Assembly (NCBI GenBank): GCA_001414485.1
Contig: LLEY01000005.1
Location: forward strand, 372,001 to 436,000
DNA length: 64,000 nucleotides
Direction of reading: 5' to 3'
Source: Calycina herbarum
Taxonomy: Eukaryota > Ascomycota > Leotiomycetes > Helotiales > Pezizellaceae
Shown here: positions 48,550 to 59,078 of the stretch, one piece after another
Numbering within the stretch: the stretch's first letter is position 1
Layout of the letters: every line of letters starts with the position of its first letter
Position numbers and translations under genes: made by a program
Notes under the pieces: model-generated
Databases searched by the model: none
What the model was told of the DNA's origin: nothing
The model's input: the letters and a program-made list of their open reading frames with translations, nothing else

Positions 48550-49421
48550 TTACCACGCCCTGGCACCACCGCTATGAACAACCTTTCCTTGGTCTGCATC
48601 TCTCTCCCCACTGATGACACTCAATAGAAGTTTTGCGGCAACCTCTGGCTCTTGAGCTCCCATTTTTTGCGTCATATCTGGGGGACCGTTCAATTTCGTC
48701 ACGAGGAAACCAGGACAAACACCAAAAACCTTGAAGCCCTCTGAAGCCAACGTGTGCGAGTAGCATGCCAATGCCATGTTGACAGCGGCTTTACTGATAA
48801 GATAACCAGAAACATCAAAACCCGAAAAGGGATCCGTGGGATCAGATCGCGCTGAAATCGAACCTAGGACAGATGTGATGAATAGAAGGCGTGGTGCGGA
48901 CGACTTTCGAAGTAGAGGCAGGAGGGACTCCGTTACCCTTACGGAGCCGAGCAAGTTGACTGAAATGCTTTCTGACAAGTTGTCGATCAATGATGGAGTT
49001 TGTGGTGAGACACCTGCGTTGTTGATGAGAATGTCTAGCTTTCCGAATTTTTCGGTGATTTGGCGCGTGGCTGCTTCGACCGAGGAAGGGTTTGTGACGT
49101 CTAGTTGAACAGAAGAGATGTTTCTGAAAGTACCATCTCCTATAATTTCTGGCTCATTCGTTCGGTAGCCGCAGATTACATGTTTGTTGGGAGGAAAGTG
49201 GCGAGCAATCGTGCTGTGGCTAGACCGAGCCCTCTACTGGCACCTGTTTTTCGAAAAATTAGCAAATCATACTTTTAAACGCAGGGTCAATGTTCTCTAG
49301 GCTATGGAGCTAGCTATTTTCGTTCAATTGTGATGACCAGGAAGATAGAAGGGTGACTGAGAGAATTGCAAATCTTAGACAGCATACCTGTGATCAATAC
49401 CACTGTTTCAGGATCTGCCAT
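48550..49421 (-). pseudogene. short-chain dehydrogenase/reductase with apparent frameshift
   Basis: Minus strand. Exon 1 (49421..49388) reads MADPETVVLIT; the intron runs from 49387 to a CAG just before about 49246. Exon 2 continues the SDR cofactor motif TGASRGLGLATARLLA. Near 49195-49205 the reading frame must shift by one base, after which HFPPNKHVICGYRTNEPEII, VQLDVTNPSS, LDILINNAGVSPQTP, FITSVLGSIS and the catalytic YLISKAAVNMA follow, to a stop at 48550. All SDR landmarks are present, including NNAG, Ser and Tyr-X3-Lys, so the gene was recently functional. The shift could be a true one-base deletion or a sequence error. The C-terminal frame is intact for at least 220 residues. Confidence 0.72.
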
Positions 49422-50690
49422 CTTATTTTCGTAGCTTGGCTATGGCCTTTGTTTGTGGTATTGGGGTGAGAGCTGGCAAAGATGGAGTTCCTTCTGAGTT
49501 TGGAAAAAAGCGAGGGACGCTCGCGAGCATTAATTTTTGATGGAAGACCTGCTCTTCTTTATTATTAAAGATACCAGCGTATATAGAGTTGAATATTGTG
49601 AATATATACCTTTCTCGAGGATGTTGGTGTTGTTGTTGAGGTCCCTGGTTAGCTACTGCTTGGAACTCAACGACACAACAGGAAGAAGGAAATTTGAAGC
49701 AGCTTTGAAGGCAAGAGCTCCCGAAATTATGATGAATGAACTTCCAACAAGAATCTACATGTTAAATACACCATTATTAGGCTCCAATACAACCTACCCT
49801 TCAACAACCGGAGAACCAACACTCTCGAACATTTGTTGTATGCGCAATTCCTGTAACCAACACCTACCGAGATCTCCCATTAGCAATACTCGGTGTAAAA
49901 AACAACCCTACAAGATAACACCGGCTAAATGAAATGATGATTGGTGAGCTCATTCGGGGCTCCAAGATTTTCGAAAGTGGCCCTTGATTTCCTTCGTTCA
50001 CTAGTCACAAACATTGAAGAATATGTCTTTCGCTATTCTCATTTTAGCCTTGAAACCAGAGCTCTCCCTAGAAACACAAAATCTTACAGACCCAAACTCA
50101 GAAGCTTTCAGGAAAAGAAATGAAAGATGGTCCAACGACAACGTAAGAGTTGAGGCCACAGCTAGTGGGCCCCCTAAGCGAGATAACCCCCCTATCTTAA
50201 TTTCCGACACTCCCTTTTCAAAAACCTACTATAATTCAACCTTTTAACCAAAACTCTTTAAATTAAAATAGTAGACCGACTCCTCTCCCCCTCTCCTATA
50301 CATAGACCTAGCTAGAGTTGGTCTATACTAAAGCGCTATAGAGTACGCTAAGCGTGAGAAGATAGAAAATCCTAGAGCACGATCTTTAAGGAATTAGGAG
50401 TACTCAATTCCACTGTGTAGAGGATCTATAAGGGTAATTCAAGCTGAACCACGTATAAAGGGAAGTAATATTAAAAGAGATTACTATCTAAATAATATAT
50501 ATACTAAATTCTTTAGTTTATATTCTAAAACTATACTACTTATTATATGTCTTTTATATAAGTTAAAAACACTCTTAACCTTTCACCATAGTTAGCATTC
50601 CCAATTTCAAGACCGAAAACTTTTAAAAGATCATCGAGCTATTTCAGGAGTTATTAAGTTTCTCGTTCCGACGCTGTCGGAACCAGATCT
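49422..50690. other. intergenic, with an AT-rich RIP-like tract
   Basis: No gene supported. 49530-49930 has short open frames without motifs. About 50230-50600 is AT-rich, TpA-rich and CpA-poor like the 41-44 kb tract, but shorter and without visible terminal repeats. Confidence 0.5.
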
Positions 50691-50698
50691 TCATTTGA

Positions 50699-51097
50699 GT
50701 GGCATACTCCATAATCCAACTTCCATCTCCAAACCCGTCGCTCAAGATTCCGCTTTTGCTCACCAGGATGTCCTTTGGTGGATGTACGTTACATTCCCCT
50801 CTCCCTTTTCGTAAAGGTCGAGGATGCAAATTCCCAACGCTAAGGGTTTTCGGGTGTAGGAATGCTTTCTCTTGGTACGGTAAAATCGAGAATCGAGTCA
50901 TTGTTCAAAGATTCGAGGACGAGGTTCTCACGGCTATGCGTAATGGCCAGGAAGCAGAGGGATTCATTGATTACGGAAGTGTGGTTCGTAATACTCCCGT
51001 CGAGAGACGTTTCCCTGGCGTCGATAGAATTGCAAAGTTAAGAAGTGTCAAGGAAAAGTGGGATCCTGAAGGTATCTTTACACGGGAATCCCTGTGA
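50699..51097 (+). pseudogene. 3' fragment of a BBE-type FAD-linked oxidase
   Basis: The frame ends with VDRIAKLRSVKEKWDPEGIF followed by TRESL and a stop, which resembles the C-terminal berberine-bridge (BBE) block of FAD-linked oxidases (Leu-X-X-Ile/Val-Lys-X-Lys-Tyr/Trp-Asp-Pro-X-X-Val/Ile-Phe). Upstream residues (FEDEVLTAMRNGQEAEGFID YGS) could belong to the same domain. The FAD-binding domain that should precede it is absent: upstream lies the AT-rich tract at 50230-50600. The frame starts at an arbitrary Met. I take it as a 5'-truncated remnant; a small spliced gene cannot be fully excluded. Confidence 0.5.
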
Positions 51098-52294
51098 AAA
51101 TTTGTGACTTAGCATAAGTGGCATTTAGTTATATGAATTAACTCTGTAAGGTGCTTACTGAACCTTTCCCCACCAGCACCATGATATATGGCGGCCCTAT
51201 CATTTTCTACCATCATGAGGCTCAAAAGCGAGAGTGACCTTTCCAACCGACAAGATACTTCCACGGATGGATTAGGGCCACACCGTTCACTATCACCTCC
51301 CGTCAAGTCACCTCGCAGTAATCACCAAGCTCATCACCGCACACTCTCTCTGTCGCTAGAGTTTAGCGGACGAACAAATACCTCCCATTTCCAGGTTGCA
51401 CCACCCACAAACAGGGGTTCGACGTCAATCTCCAGATCGTTAACCTTACTTGTCGAAATCCTGCACGATCCGGTAGATAAACAACCTAACTTTTCTTCTC
51501 CTCAACAAAAGACATAGAGGAACGGAGAGTGGCGGCGGTGGTAGATGTGACGGAGAGGAGAACGAAAGTCAGGAAGTAATAGGAGGGAAATAAAGAGGAT
51601 GAAAGACTCGGAATCTCTCCTGCTTATAAGATCCCGAAAAAGCGACAACCTCATTTTTTCCCTTTTCACAAGCGAGTCAACACTATCAGAGCAGGACGAA
51701 AACAAGGGGGAAACACCTCAATACACACCCTCTTTCCACAACCGAAAATATCACCACACATTCCATCCCCCATCCCCCATTCCCACCCCTCACATAAAAA
51801 AGATTCATCAAAAAAGCAAGACAAAAATATGAACTTCGAATCTCTGTTTTATTCATCCCCCTCCTCCCAAAGCATTTTATAACCCTCATATCTCATCGTC
51901 AACCATCAACCATCATAATCTAACCCATCCCCAATGCTTCAATCGAAATTCCAACTTCGTCCCCTACTTTCAAAAAGCAACACTCCAACTCATACAATTA
52001 TCCTATGTGATTGTGATGCAGTAAAGTCAAACCCCCTCTTCATGCCCCCATCTCCGATTCTTCGTCATAAACTCATCATAAACATACACCCACATCCCCA
52101 CCCACCGAAAAAAAAAAGCTTGAAATTAATACATTAGATGAAAAATGGTGGGTATTGAAAAAAGAAGATGCAAAAACCCCAATTGCAAAGGCCGCCCCCC
52201 TTTTAAACAGAAGCCAAAAGCCCAACCCCGCTAGAAATCTCAAATGCTTTGCCCTCGAACAATAAAAATTATAAACCACATTTCTTAGAGAGAA
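51098..52294. other. intergenic, 3' side of the SH3 gene
   Basis: No gene supported. 51700-52130 is rich in CCCAT/CACCC and A-runs, as in a long 3' untranslated region read on the other strand. Confidence 0.45.
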
Positions 52295-54001
52295 CTATGG
52301 TTTCTTTGTTTCCTTGCCATCATCGGAAGATTCATCTGTTGCATCGCTATCGGGACTGGAGGGTTGCTGAACTTCTATCGTTGGCTCGAGTTTGGCAGCT
52401 GGCAATACTGCTATTGGGGTTGTGTTTGAGCTCTCTTCGGTTTTCCTTAATTTCGAATCTTGGCTGCTTGTTCGGTCACTCGAACCCTCGTGTGAGCTCG
52501 ACAAGGTGGGCGTATTTGCTTGACTTCCGCCTCTTTGGCCATGGTAGTGGATCACTTGAGGTGGTGCTTGACCGGCTGGCGTGCCCAAAAGATGTTGAGG
52601 ATAGGGGTGAAGATCTCTTGAAGATGTCGAGAATGTAGAAACAATTGGCTGTGGATATCCATTATTTCCATTGCTGGCCGATGGAGCATGCCCAAAACCT
52701 TGGGTGTGCTCTGCCTGTGTGGGTGTACCAGAGTCCGTCGCAACCGGGCTCATTTGGTCATTTACTTGACCTGTCAAACTGTTCAAACCCCCTTGTATAT
52801 CTCGTAATAGCCGAACGTACTCTTCAGGGACCAAACCACTTTCCTGTGTTCTCGGATCCATAGCCACGAGCCACCCTTGGCCATGTCGATATGATACCCA
52901 AATCACTTGGCCTTCAACTAACGGCAATTCGTTCTCATTTTCGCTCTCAAAATCGAAAAGAGCCACGGCTTTCCCATGCATTTCTTCATCTGGCGACGCG
53001 ATTGTAAACTGGTAATCCCGCGAGTATCGGGACTCGTCATGTCGAGTCATTCCCGGCGAAGAAGCTGAGCTTGAAGCGTCTGATTCCGATGGATAATCTT
53101 GTCCATTTTCGTCGGTGTATGATCTGCTTGGAGGGGCTCCGGCAAAATGCGAGTCCCTTTGACCGGGTCTATTATAAGGAGCGAGCGTCGATTGCCGCGC
53201 TTGTTCTGGCGGATATGTAACAATTTCACCTCCAGGCCCGTCAGCTTCACTGCCTTGGTTGAGATAATATCTCTCGCTGCCATCTCCCCCGGTTCCCATA
53301 AAGTAGCCTCTATCGTTTTCGAAATGTTCCTGGCTGAGCATGCTGACTGTTCGTTCCCCATCATCTCGTCCGTTGCGACCTCTACCCCGCCCTGACCCAC
53401 CCCCTAACGCCCCAGCAGAGGATTTATGTTTTCTATGACGAGAACTAACAACCACTGGACTTTGAAGGTCTTCGTCTTCACTCCATGGGGGACCATCACC
53501 AAAATGAATTGGCGCCAGTTGTTCTCCTTTCATGAGTCCGTCAGAAGCCCAGGTACCCGGGGCCCAACCACTTTTGAGAGGCCATCCCCCAGGCGCCCAA
53601 GATACAGGTGGATCTGACAGCCGCTTGTTTGTTTCGCTGGCAGGAGTTGATAATCCGGACGGTGGCTGTGAAGACTCTGGAGGGGGACCATAGTGCATAG
53701 GATGAACTGTCGGATATGCAAAGTCTCTGACTAAAGTATAGTTGAGACTGGAGTGAAATATTGGAAATATGTGAGAGGGGGGACGTGAGCGGCCGGGTCC
53801 CGAGTATGACGAGTATTGTGACAATCGGTTCTTGGAGGCCAGAGAGTTCGGACGCTGTAAAGTAGATCTTCGGGTATTGGGGGATGTTATTAGTGGAGGT
53901 AATGGTGGATGATTCGGGTTTGAGGAAGGAGAGGTGACTGCTGGCGGGGATGAGGGAGGGGGCGAGGATGTATCCAGCGGTGGAGGCATGACGGCCGCCA
54001 T
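52295..54001 (-). CDS. SH3-domain scaffold, Nbp2/Skb5-like
   Basis: Single exon, 568 residues, minus strand. The N-terminal two-thirds is disordered Pro/Ser-rich sequence, with conserved-looking patches YTLVRDFAYPTVHPMHYGPP and DPPVSWAPGGWPLKSGWAPG, then a Gly-Arg-rich patch. An SH3 domain lies near residues 345-402: AVALFDFESENENELPLVEG, then VIWVSYRHGQGWLVAMDP and SGLVPEEYVRLL. The SYRHGQGWLVA block followed by GLVPEEYV is the hallmark of the yeast Nbp2 / fission-yeast Skb5 group, adaptors linking PAK kinases and type 2C phosphatases to wall-integrity MAPK signalling. The C-terminus is Ser/Thr/Asp-rich with likely phosphosites. The start MAAVMPPP is the first Met of the frame. Confidence 0.83.
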   Translation of the reverse strand: MAAVMPPPLDTSSPPPSSPPAVTSPSSNPNHPPLPPLITSPNTRRSTLQRPNSLASKNRLSQYSSYSGPGRSRPPSHIFPIFHSSLNYTLVRDFAYPTVHPMHYGPPPESSQPPSGLSTPASETNKRLSDPPVSWAPGGWPLKSGWAPGTWASDGLMKGEQLAPIHFGDGPPWSEDEDLQSPVVVSSRHRKHKSSAGALGGGSGRGRGRNGRDDGERTVSMLSQEHFENDRGYFMGTGGDGSERYYLNQGSEADGPGGEIVTYPPEQARQSTLAPYNRPGQRDSHFAGAPPSRSYTDENGQDYPSESDASSSASSPGMTRHDESRYSRDYQFTIASPDEEMHGKAVALFDFESENENELPLVEGQVIWVSYRHGQGWLVAMDPRTQESGLVPEEYVRLLRDIQGGLNSLTGQVNDQMSPVATDSGTPTQAEHTQGFGHAPSASNGNNGYPQPIVSTFSTSSRDLHPYPQHLLGTPAGQAPPQVIHYHGQRGGSQANTPTLSSSHEGSSDRTSSQDSKLRKTEESSNTTPIAVLPAAKLEPTIEVQQPSSPDSDATDESSDDGKETKKP

Positions 54002-56638
54002 ATTGTTGATGTTTCCGCGTCTGTCGCTGGTTCACTCGTGGACTGATCTGCGCTCAACTCTACTCTGCTGAGGGAACGATGTTGCCGAAGCTGGTGACAG
54101 CTTGGCCAGCAAGCCACAGATTCCAGCAAATATGGCTACCCGGACCGGCGCAAAAGCAAGGTAGAAGCCAGAACTAGAATATCCCAGCGTATGAACTTTC
54201 GCATGTATTGTATTGTTGGAGACTGGTCGCAAGCACGTTGGTGGTGGGGAGAGAGGGTTCGGAGGACTGGAAGAGGCAGAAATTGTTGGTGGGAGAGTAA
54301 GGAATGTTCGTCGGTCGTTTGAAATAAGGCCGTTCGGGTGGTCGCGAGGGATGCGCAGTTGGTGTTGGAATTAGGAGAGTTTCGAGATGAGAGTTCGAGA
54401 TGAGGTGGGTGAATGGTCAACAAGGTTGATGCTTTCCCCCCATATGAAGTGACGGGAGAGAAGAGAGAGACAAGGCGCGGAAAGATCAGACTCGACTCTA
54501 CACAATGCAAGAATGAGGTGCACAGGTAGCGCTGACCCCACAGCCTACACTACTGGTGCCCAATAACAACCGTCAAAGAGCTTCCCGTTCAATGGTCTGG
54601 TCTGCCACCAAAAGCACAGCCAGAGCCTTCTTACAACAACCTCTTCGAATGCGCGCGCGCGCGGATCCAAGTGGCAAAAGGGAGAGAGGGAGAGGAAAAG
54701 AAAGGGAGGGAGGTAGCAAGTGGTGTTCGGCGTAGGTGGTGGGATTATTTGTTGTCGAAGCGCCGGGGCAATGGCCTTTTGACCAGGCCGGACTTGCGGG
54801 GTTGAAAGATTTGGTGGGAAGTTGGAGATGGACGCAATGTTTTGTTGACTTTACACGTGACAGTGAACGCTTGACGATGTCTGCTTCCAGAGGCGATTAA
54901 AGAGCAATCCAGCAAGAGAGAAAGACAAGATCGACGAGGTCGGTAGGTGTTGACGACTGGGTGATATGATAGAATATTAAGATGGAAGCTCTGAAGAAGG
55001 CGCTTTGGCTGGCGGCATGGCATGGCATGGGCGACCTGGGAGAGAGAGAGAGTGGTGGCATGAGTGGACTCCTCAAGGCCGCTCAAGGGCTGCTGGGCTG
55101 GGCTAGAAAATCTATTTTCAGAGGGTCGCCATTGCCTGCTGCCCCTGCCCTGCGAGCACCTTGCAGGCTTGCCCCTTAGCGTGTTTCAGCTTGACTGGCC
55201 AGCGAATCAGCGTCTCGGCTGCGAGTTGCGCTTGCTGATTTCGTTTGTTGCAACCGGGTAGGGTGCTCCACAAGCTCACACTCCGATCATATGGATTTTG
55301 TCTTGATATCGGACCCGACGTGTTCAAATTCCATTGAACATCTGCACTACACCTCTTCCACCTCTTCCACCTCTTCCACCGCATCAAGAACGACTTGAGA
55401 AAGTGAGCATATTCTCACTCTCGTCCGGATGGCCACAACTCAAATTCTTCAACCCCAACGCACAGGCTGAACTGCGCCTTACTCGCTTGAATTATGCCGT
55501 TGAATAATTCATGCTCATCACCAAAACTCCGAGACGGTAATTACACTGCTACGGGAGGACATGCCAGAACCGACCAGCTTGTGCCACCGATTTCCTGACC
55601 AAAACGACCTTCGTGCCCTCTACGTCCAAATGCGGAAATGGGAACCTTGAAGAGATGCAAAGAGGAGATTGGTGTCGCACACACCTCTTGATATTCCACG
55701 AAATATAGATTACCGAAGTGGAGATCCGAAAGTCACCCACGCCGTGGGAGAGATTTGGTGACGAATTTGGATGGTTTATTTATATAAAGTAGTATTATGA
55801 CCTCTTTTAAGAATTTAGAACAGCTTCGTTGACATGTACTCGTGGAATTCTGTAGCCAACCTGGGAGCTAACTTCATGCTAAAGAGTGATATTTGGTTCC
55901 CCTTCAAAGTGAACTGCGGTGATTTTGGTGGTGAGAAACTATGACAGAATCCCAATTGATATTGACAATTTTGCAAGGGAGGCTAATCATTTCAACTCCA
56001 GTTTTAAATAACTTTGGACCTTACCAACGTTTATGTTCCAGAGCTGACAGATCAAAAAAGAAAGCATTGAATCTGTAGAAAACACAATAGCCTGGCCCGG
56101 CCAAGTCAGAATTGCACTGTTGGTATGTCCAGCTTTATTGTCCACCGTAGCAAGAGCTCTCACTAGCTTCGTAGCCGCCGAAGCTTCACCGCCCAATGGG
56201 ACTCAGCAATTTTTTTAGCCGCAGCTTCCCTCAACACCACATCCTCTCTCCCTTGAAACCTTCAACCTCAAAGAAACCCTCGATCGCACAAATCTTGCGC
56301 GCGGCTATGACTTGAACAAGGTACGTTTACATCAACATCCCTTCCCCCTTCCCTCTGTGATACCATGATGAATCCTTTTTATTGGAGCTGTCTTATCTTC
56401 ATGATGACAAAATCTTTTTTACGCAACTTTATACCTGAACACATCCAACCTCTTCGCACTGCACGATCTTTGTCATTCGCAGGGTCGTGGCTAATATGGG
56501 ATGTATTATAGGAGCGCCGGATCCTGTCATTCTTCGATTCCTGATGATTTCAGGCTGAGTCAAAGACGAGGGGAAAAGCTCTTCATTTTCTGAGGTTCGC
56601 TTTTTCAACTGCAGCCTCACCAACAAAGCATCATCAAC
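54002..56638. other. divergent promoter region, 2.6 kb
   Basis: Between the 5' ends of the SH3 gene (minus) and SSU72 (plus). No supported gene. It contains simple sequence: (GC)n at 54651-54662, a GA-rich tract at about 54675-54716, and a 9-bp tandem repeat near 55350-55380. Long upstream regions are usual for signalling genes in these fungi. Confidence 0.5.
55350..55380. repeat. 9-bp tandem repeat cacctcttc
   Basis: Just over three consecutive copies of cacctcttc in non-coding DNA. Read on the other strand it gives gaagaggtg units. Confidence 0.85.
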
Positions 56639-57468
56639 ATGGCACAAACACAACCCCAAGGCACGAATGGGGCCGCGCAAAATGGACAACGGGCAGAGGA
56701 TGGTGGATTCAAGCTCAAGTTCTGCACTGTATGTGCTAGCAACAATAACAGGTTAGTTTGCAAATTTTCTACGCTAACCCCGCAAGCTCGATTTGCTGAC
56801 TTGACGGTCACAGATCTATGGAGTCACATCTTCGTCTTGCTGCTGCTCACTATCCCGTCATATCTTTTGGCACCGGATCTTTGGTCCGATTGCCTGGAGC
56901 ATCCATCACCCAACCAAATGTATATCAATTCAACAAAACTTCCTACGATAGCATGTACAAGGAATTGGAGGGTAAGGACCCGCGTCTGTATCGCGCAAAT
57001 GGTATTCTCAATATGCTTGGCCGAAACCGAGATGTTAAATGGGGACCTGAAAGGTGGCAGGACTGGCGAGTTGGTGCACCTAGGCTGGAACATGCCACCG
57101 ACCAAGGCAGTCAAGGGGTGGAAGGGGGTGTTGTAGATGTCGTTATTACTTGCGAAGAGAGGTGCTGGGACGCCGTAGTCGATGATCTTCTATCTCGAGG
57201 GTCACCTTTGAATCGCCCTGTCCATGTCATCAACGTGGATATCAAAGATAACCACGAGGAGGCTCTCGTTGGTGGTCGTGGTATTCTTGATCTTGCAGAT
57301 TCCTTGAACAAAGCTGCCGCTGAAGAGAGAAAACTCAACCCCGCTGCATTCGATAGTGGCAGTGGAGCTGGTCGATCAAATTTTGATGAACGGGTTCCAG
57401 AGATTATTGGCGAGTGGCAAGAGAGATGGCCAAACCTACCAGCTGTCTGGACTTTGGCCTGGTTCTGA
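56639..57468 (+). CDS. SSU72: RNA polymerase II CTD phosphatase Ssu72
   Basis: Two exons (56639..56751, 56814..57468; AG|GTTAGT...CACAG|A) give 255 residues. The catalytic P-loop CxxxxxRS reads [15 protein letters not shown] and is split by the intron inside the Arg codon. Also present are [37 protein letters not shown], the [15 protein letters not shown] block carrying the general-acid Asp, and [20 protein letters not shown]. The C-terminal [17 protein letters not shown] is typical. Ssu72 removes Ser5/Ser7 phosphates from the polymerase tail within the cleavage and polyadenylation factor. A short Gln/Gly-rich N-tail (about 25 residues) precedes the domain. The insert between CTD contacts and EERCWD (GSQGVEGG) looks fungal-specific. 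Presumably essential and constitutive. Confidence 0.93.
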
Positions 57469-59078
57469 AGAATTCAATTTGATATGATGAATGGCGTTGA
57501 GGATCGGTATACCCATTAAAGGCGTCTCTGGCTTCGTTTTCTAGCATGATATTGGCACGATTGCCGCGTGGAGAAGAATATGAATTTGGTGTTCCGGTGT
57601 CTATATCTGGAATTACCCAATAGGGAAGTAATGAGGTTCATCATGAAAAGTCCATGAATTGCATCACACATTGTGCATCTTCACACCAAGGGAGTTCCCA
57701 GTGAACAAAAGCACAGATGAGAGTCTCCTACACGTGGGGATCCTATTTATGAAATTATGACATAGGGCTGTGATGCGTGAAGATTTAGGCTGGGCCACGC
57801 GGTTGAGATGAAGGTGTAGCCCGGGAAATTGAAGCTTCAGGGGAGGAAAGGCATGAAGATCCGAATATTCTCGAAGTCCATACAACAAACAAGCAACAAC
57901 CCTCATCCACCAACATGCGAATGTTTGGATTTGAGCCTAACGACCGGTTTCCATATTAGACCCGATCTTATGTCAAACTGTAAAGTCTCGCATGGGATTT
58001 TACCCAACGGGAAGTTGAGATGATGTTAATGCTTGGTATTGGAGTAGCCAATTGGAAATTAGATGGGTTGCTTAAGCTCATCTACTTAGTTCAGGGGTAC
58101 TGGGAAGTCTAGTCTCATGTCGCTAGGACGAACTGCGAATTGGACCCATTTTGCTAGCTGGATTTTAGGATGCCTACATGAATGTTGTGATTCGGATTCG
58201 TCGTGAGACGGTAGTTTCTTAAAAAAATATCTCGACATAATACGGAAGATCAGTGCTCCTTTCCCATTATCCGATTTTGAGATTCAAAGATCTAATCGGC
58301 CAGCTTCTTGCGGTGTGCTCAACGCCTTCCGCCTTCCGCCTTTCTACCCATGAAACTTTAATCATAATCTTATCGATATCACGCACCGAGATTCCGTTGC
58401 CGTTGGTGCTAATTTACGCGCCGCTATCGCTTTTCTAGAGAACCTGGAAGCAACCGCTTGCTACTCGTGCTCTCAAGACTCCACTTGTTGTTGCAGCAAG
58501 AGCCTGGGCAACACAGCACATGCACTTTAGCCAAAGGGGTCGAGCCTGCAAAAATCTCTCTCACACTCCCTCAACCTCACCAATTCTCGACCAGCGCTGG
58601 ATGACTGCGAGCCTCCTTTTCCACTCTCACACTCTCACTCACCCCATATACCTTAACTCGCTTCCCTTACACTCAACCCAGTCACTCCTTACCTACCCAG
58701 CGTGTGCCCAACTCGCAGTTCCGGTCTTTACCCCCATAATACCAACCACCACAATAGCCTTCCACCTTCCAAAGCCACTTGCTACAAGTGCCCCGGCCAG
58801 GCCAGAAATAATAACGACTCAACACCACCGTTTTCTCTCCCGAAATCTCCTTCACCCGAACCCGTTGACGCCGCCCCTTTCGCTTTGACAACCCTGCACC
58901 CCGACCCGTTTCAGTCAATCTCGACTTGCTTCCATACACGACCGGGAAAAAGAAGCATCTTACGATATATTCTCGAATAACAGCAGATGTACTGAGGCTT
59001 CGCTCGCGATCCATAATCCGGGGTTTGCGCTCGCCAAAACCTCTCATTCGCCGATCGTTTCTTACAAAGGCAACCACA
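57469..59078. other. intergenic region and SPA2 upstream region
   Basis: No supported gene. 58540-58900 is strongly pyrimidine- and CA-rich (TCACTC, CCACC runs), as expected of the SPA2 promoter and 5' leader. The frame upstream of 59079 is open back to 58926, but the family start is at 59079. Confidence 0.5.
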
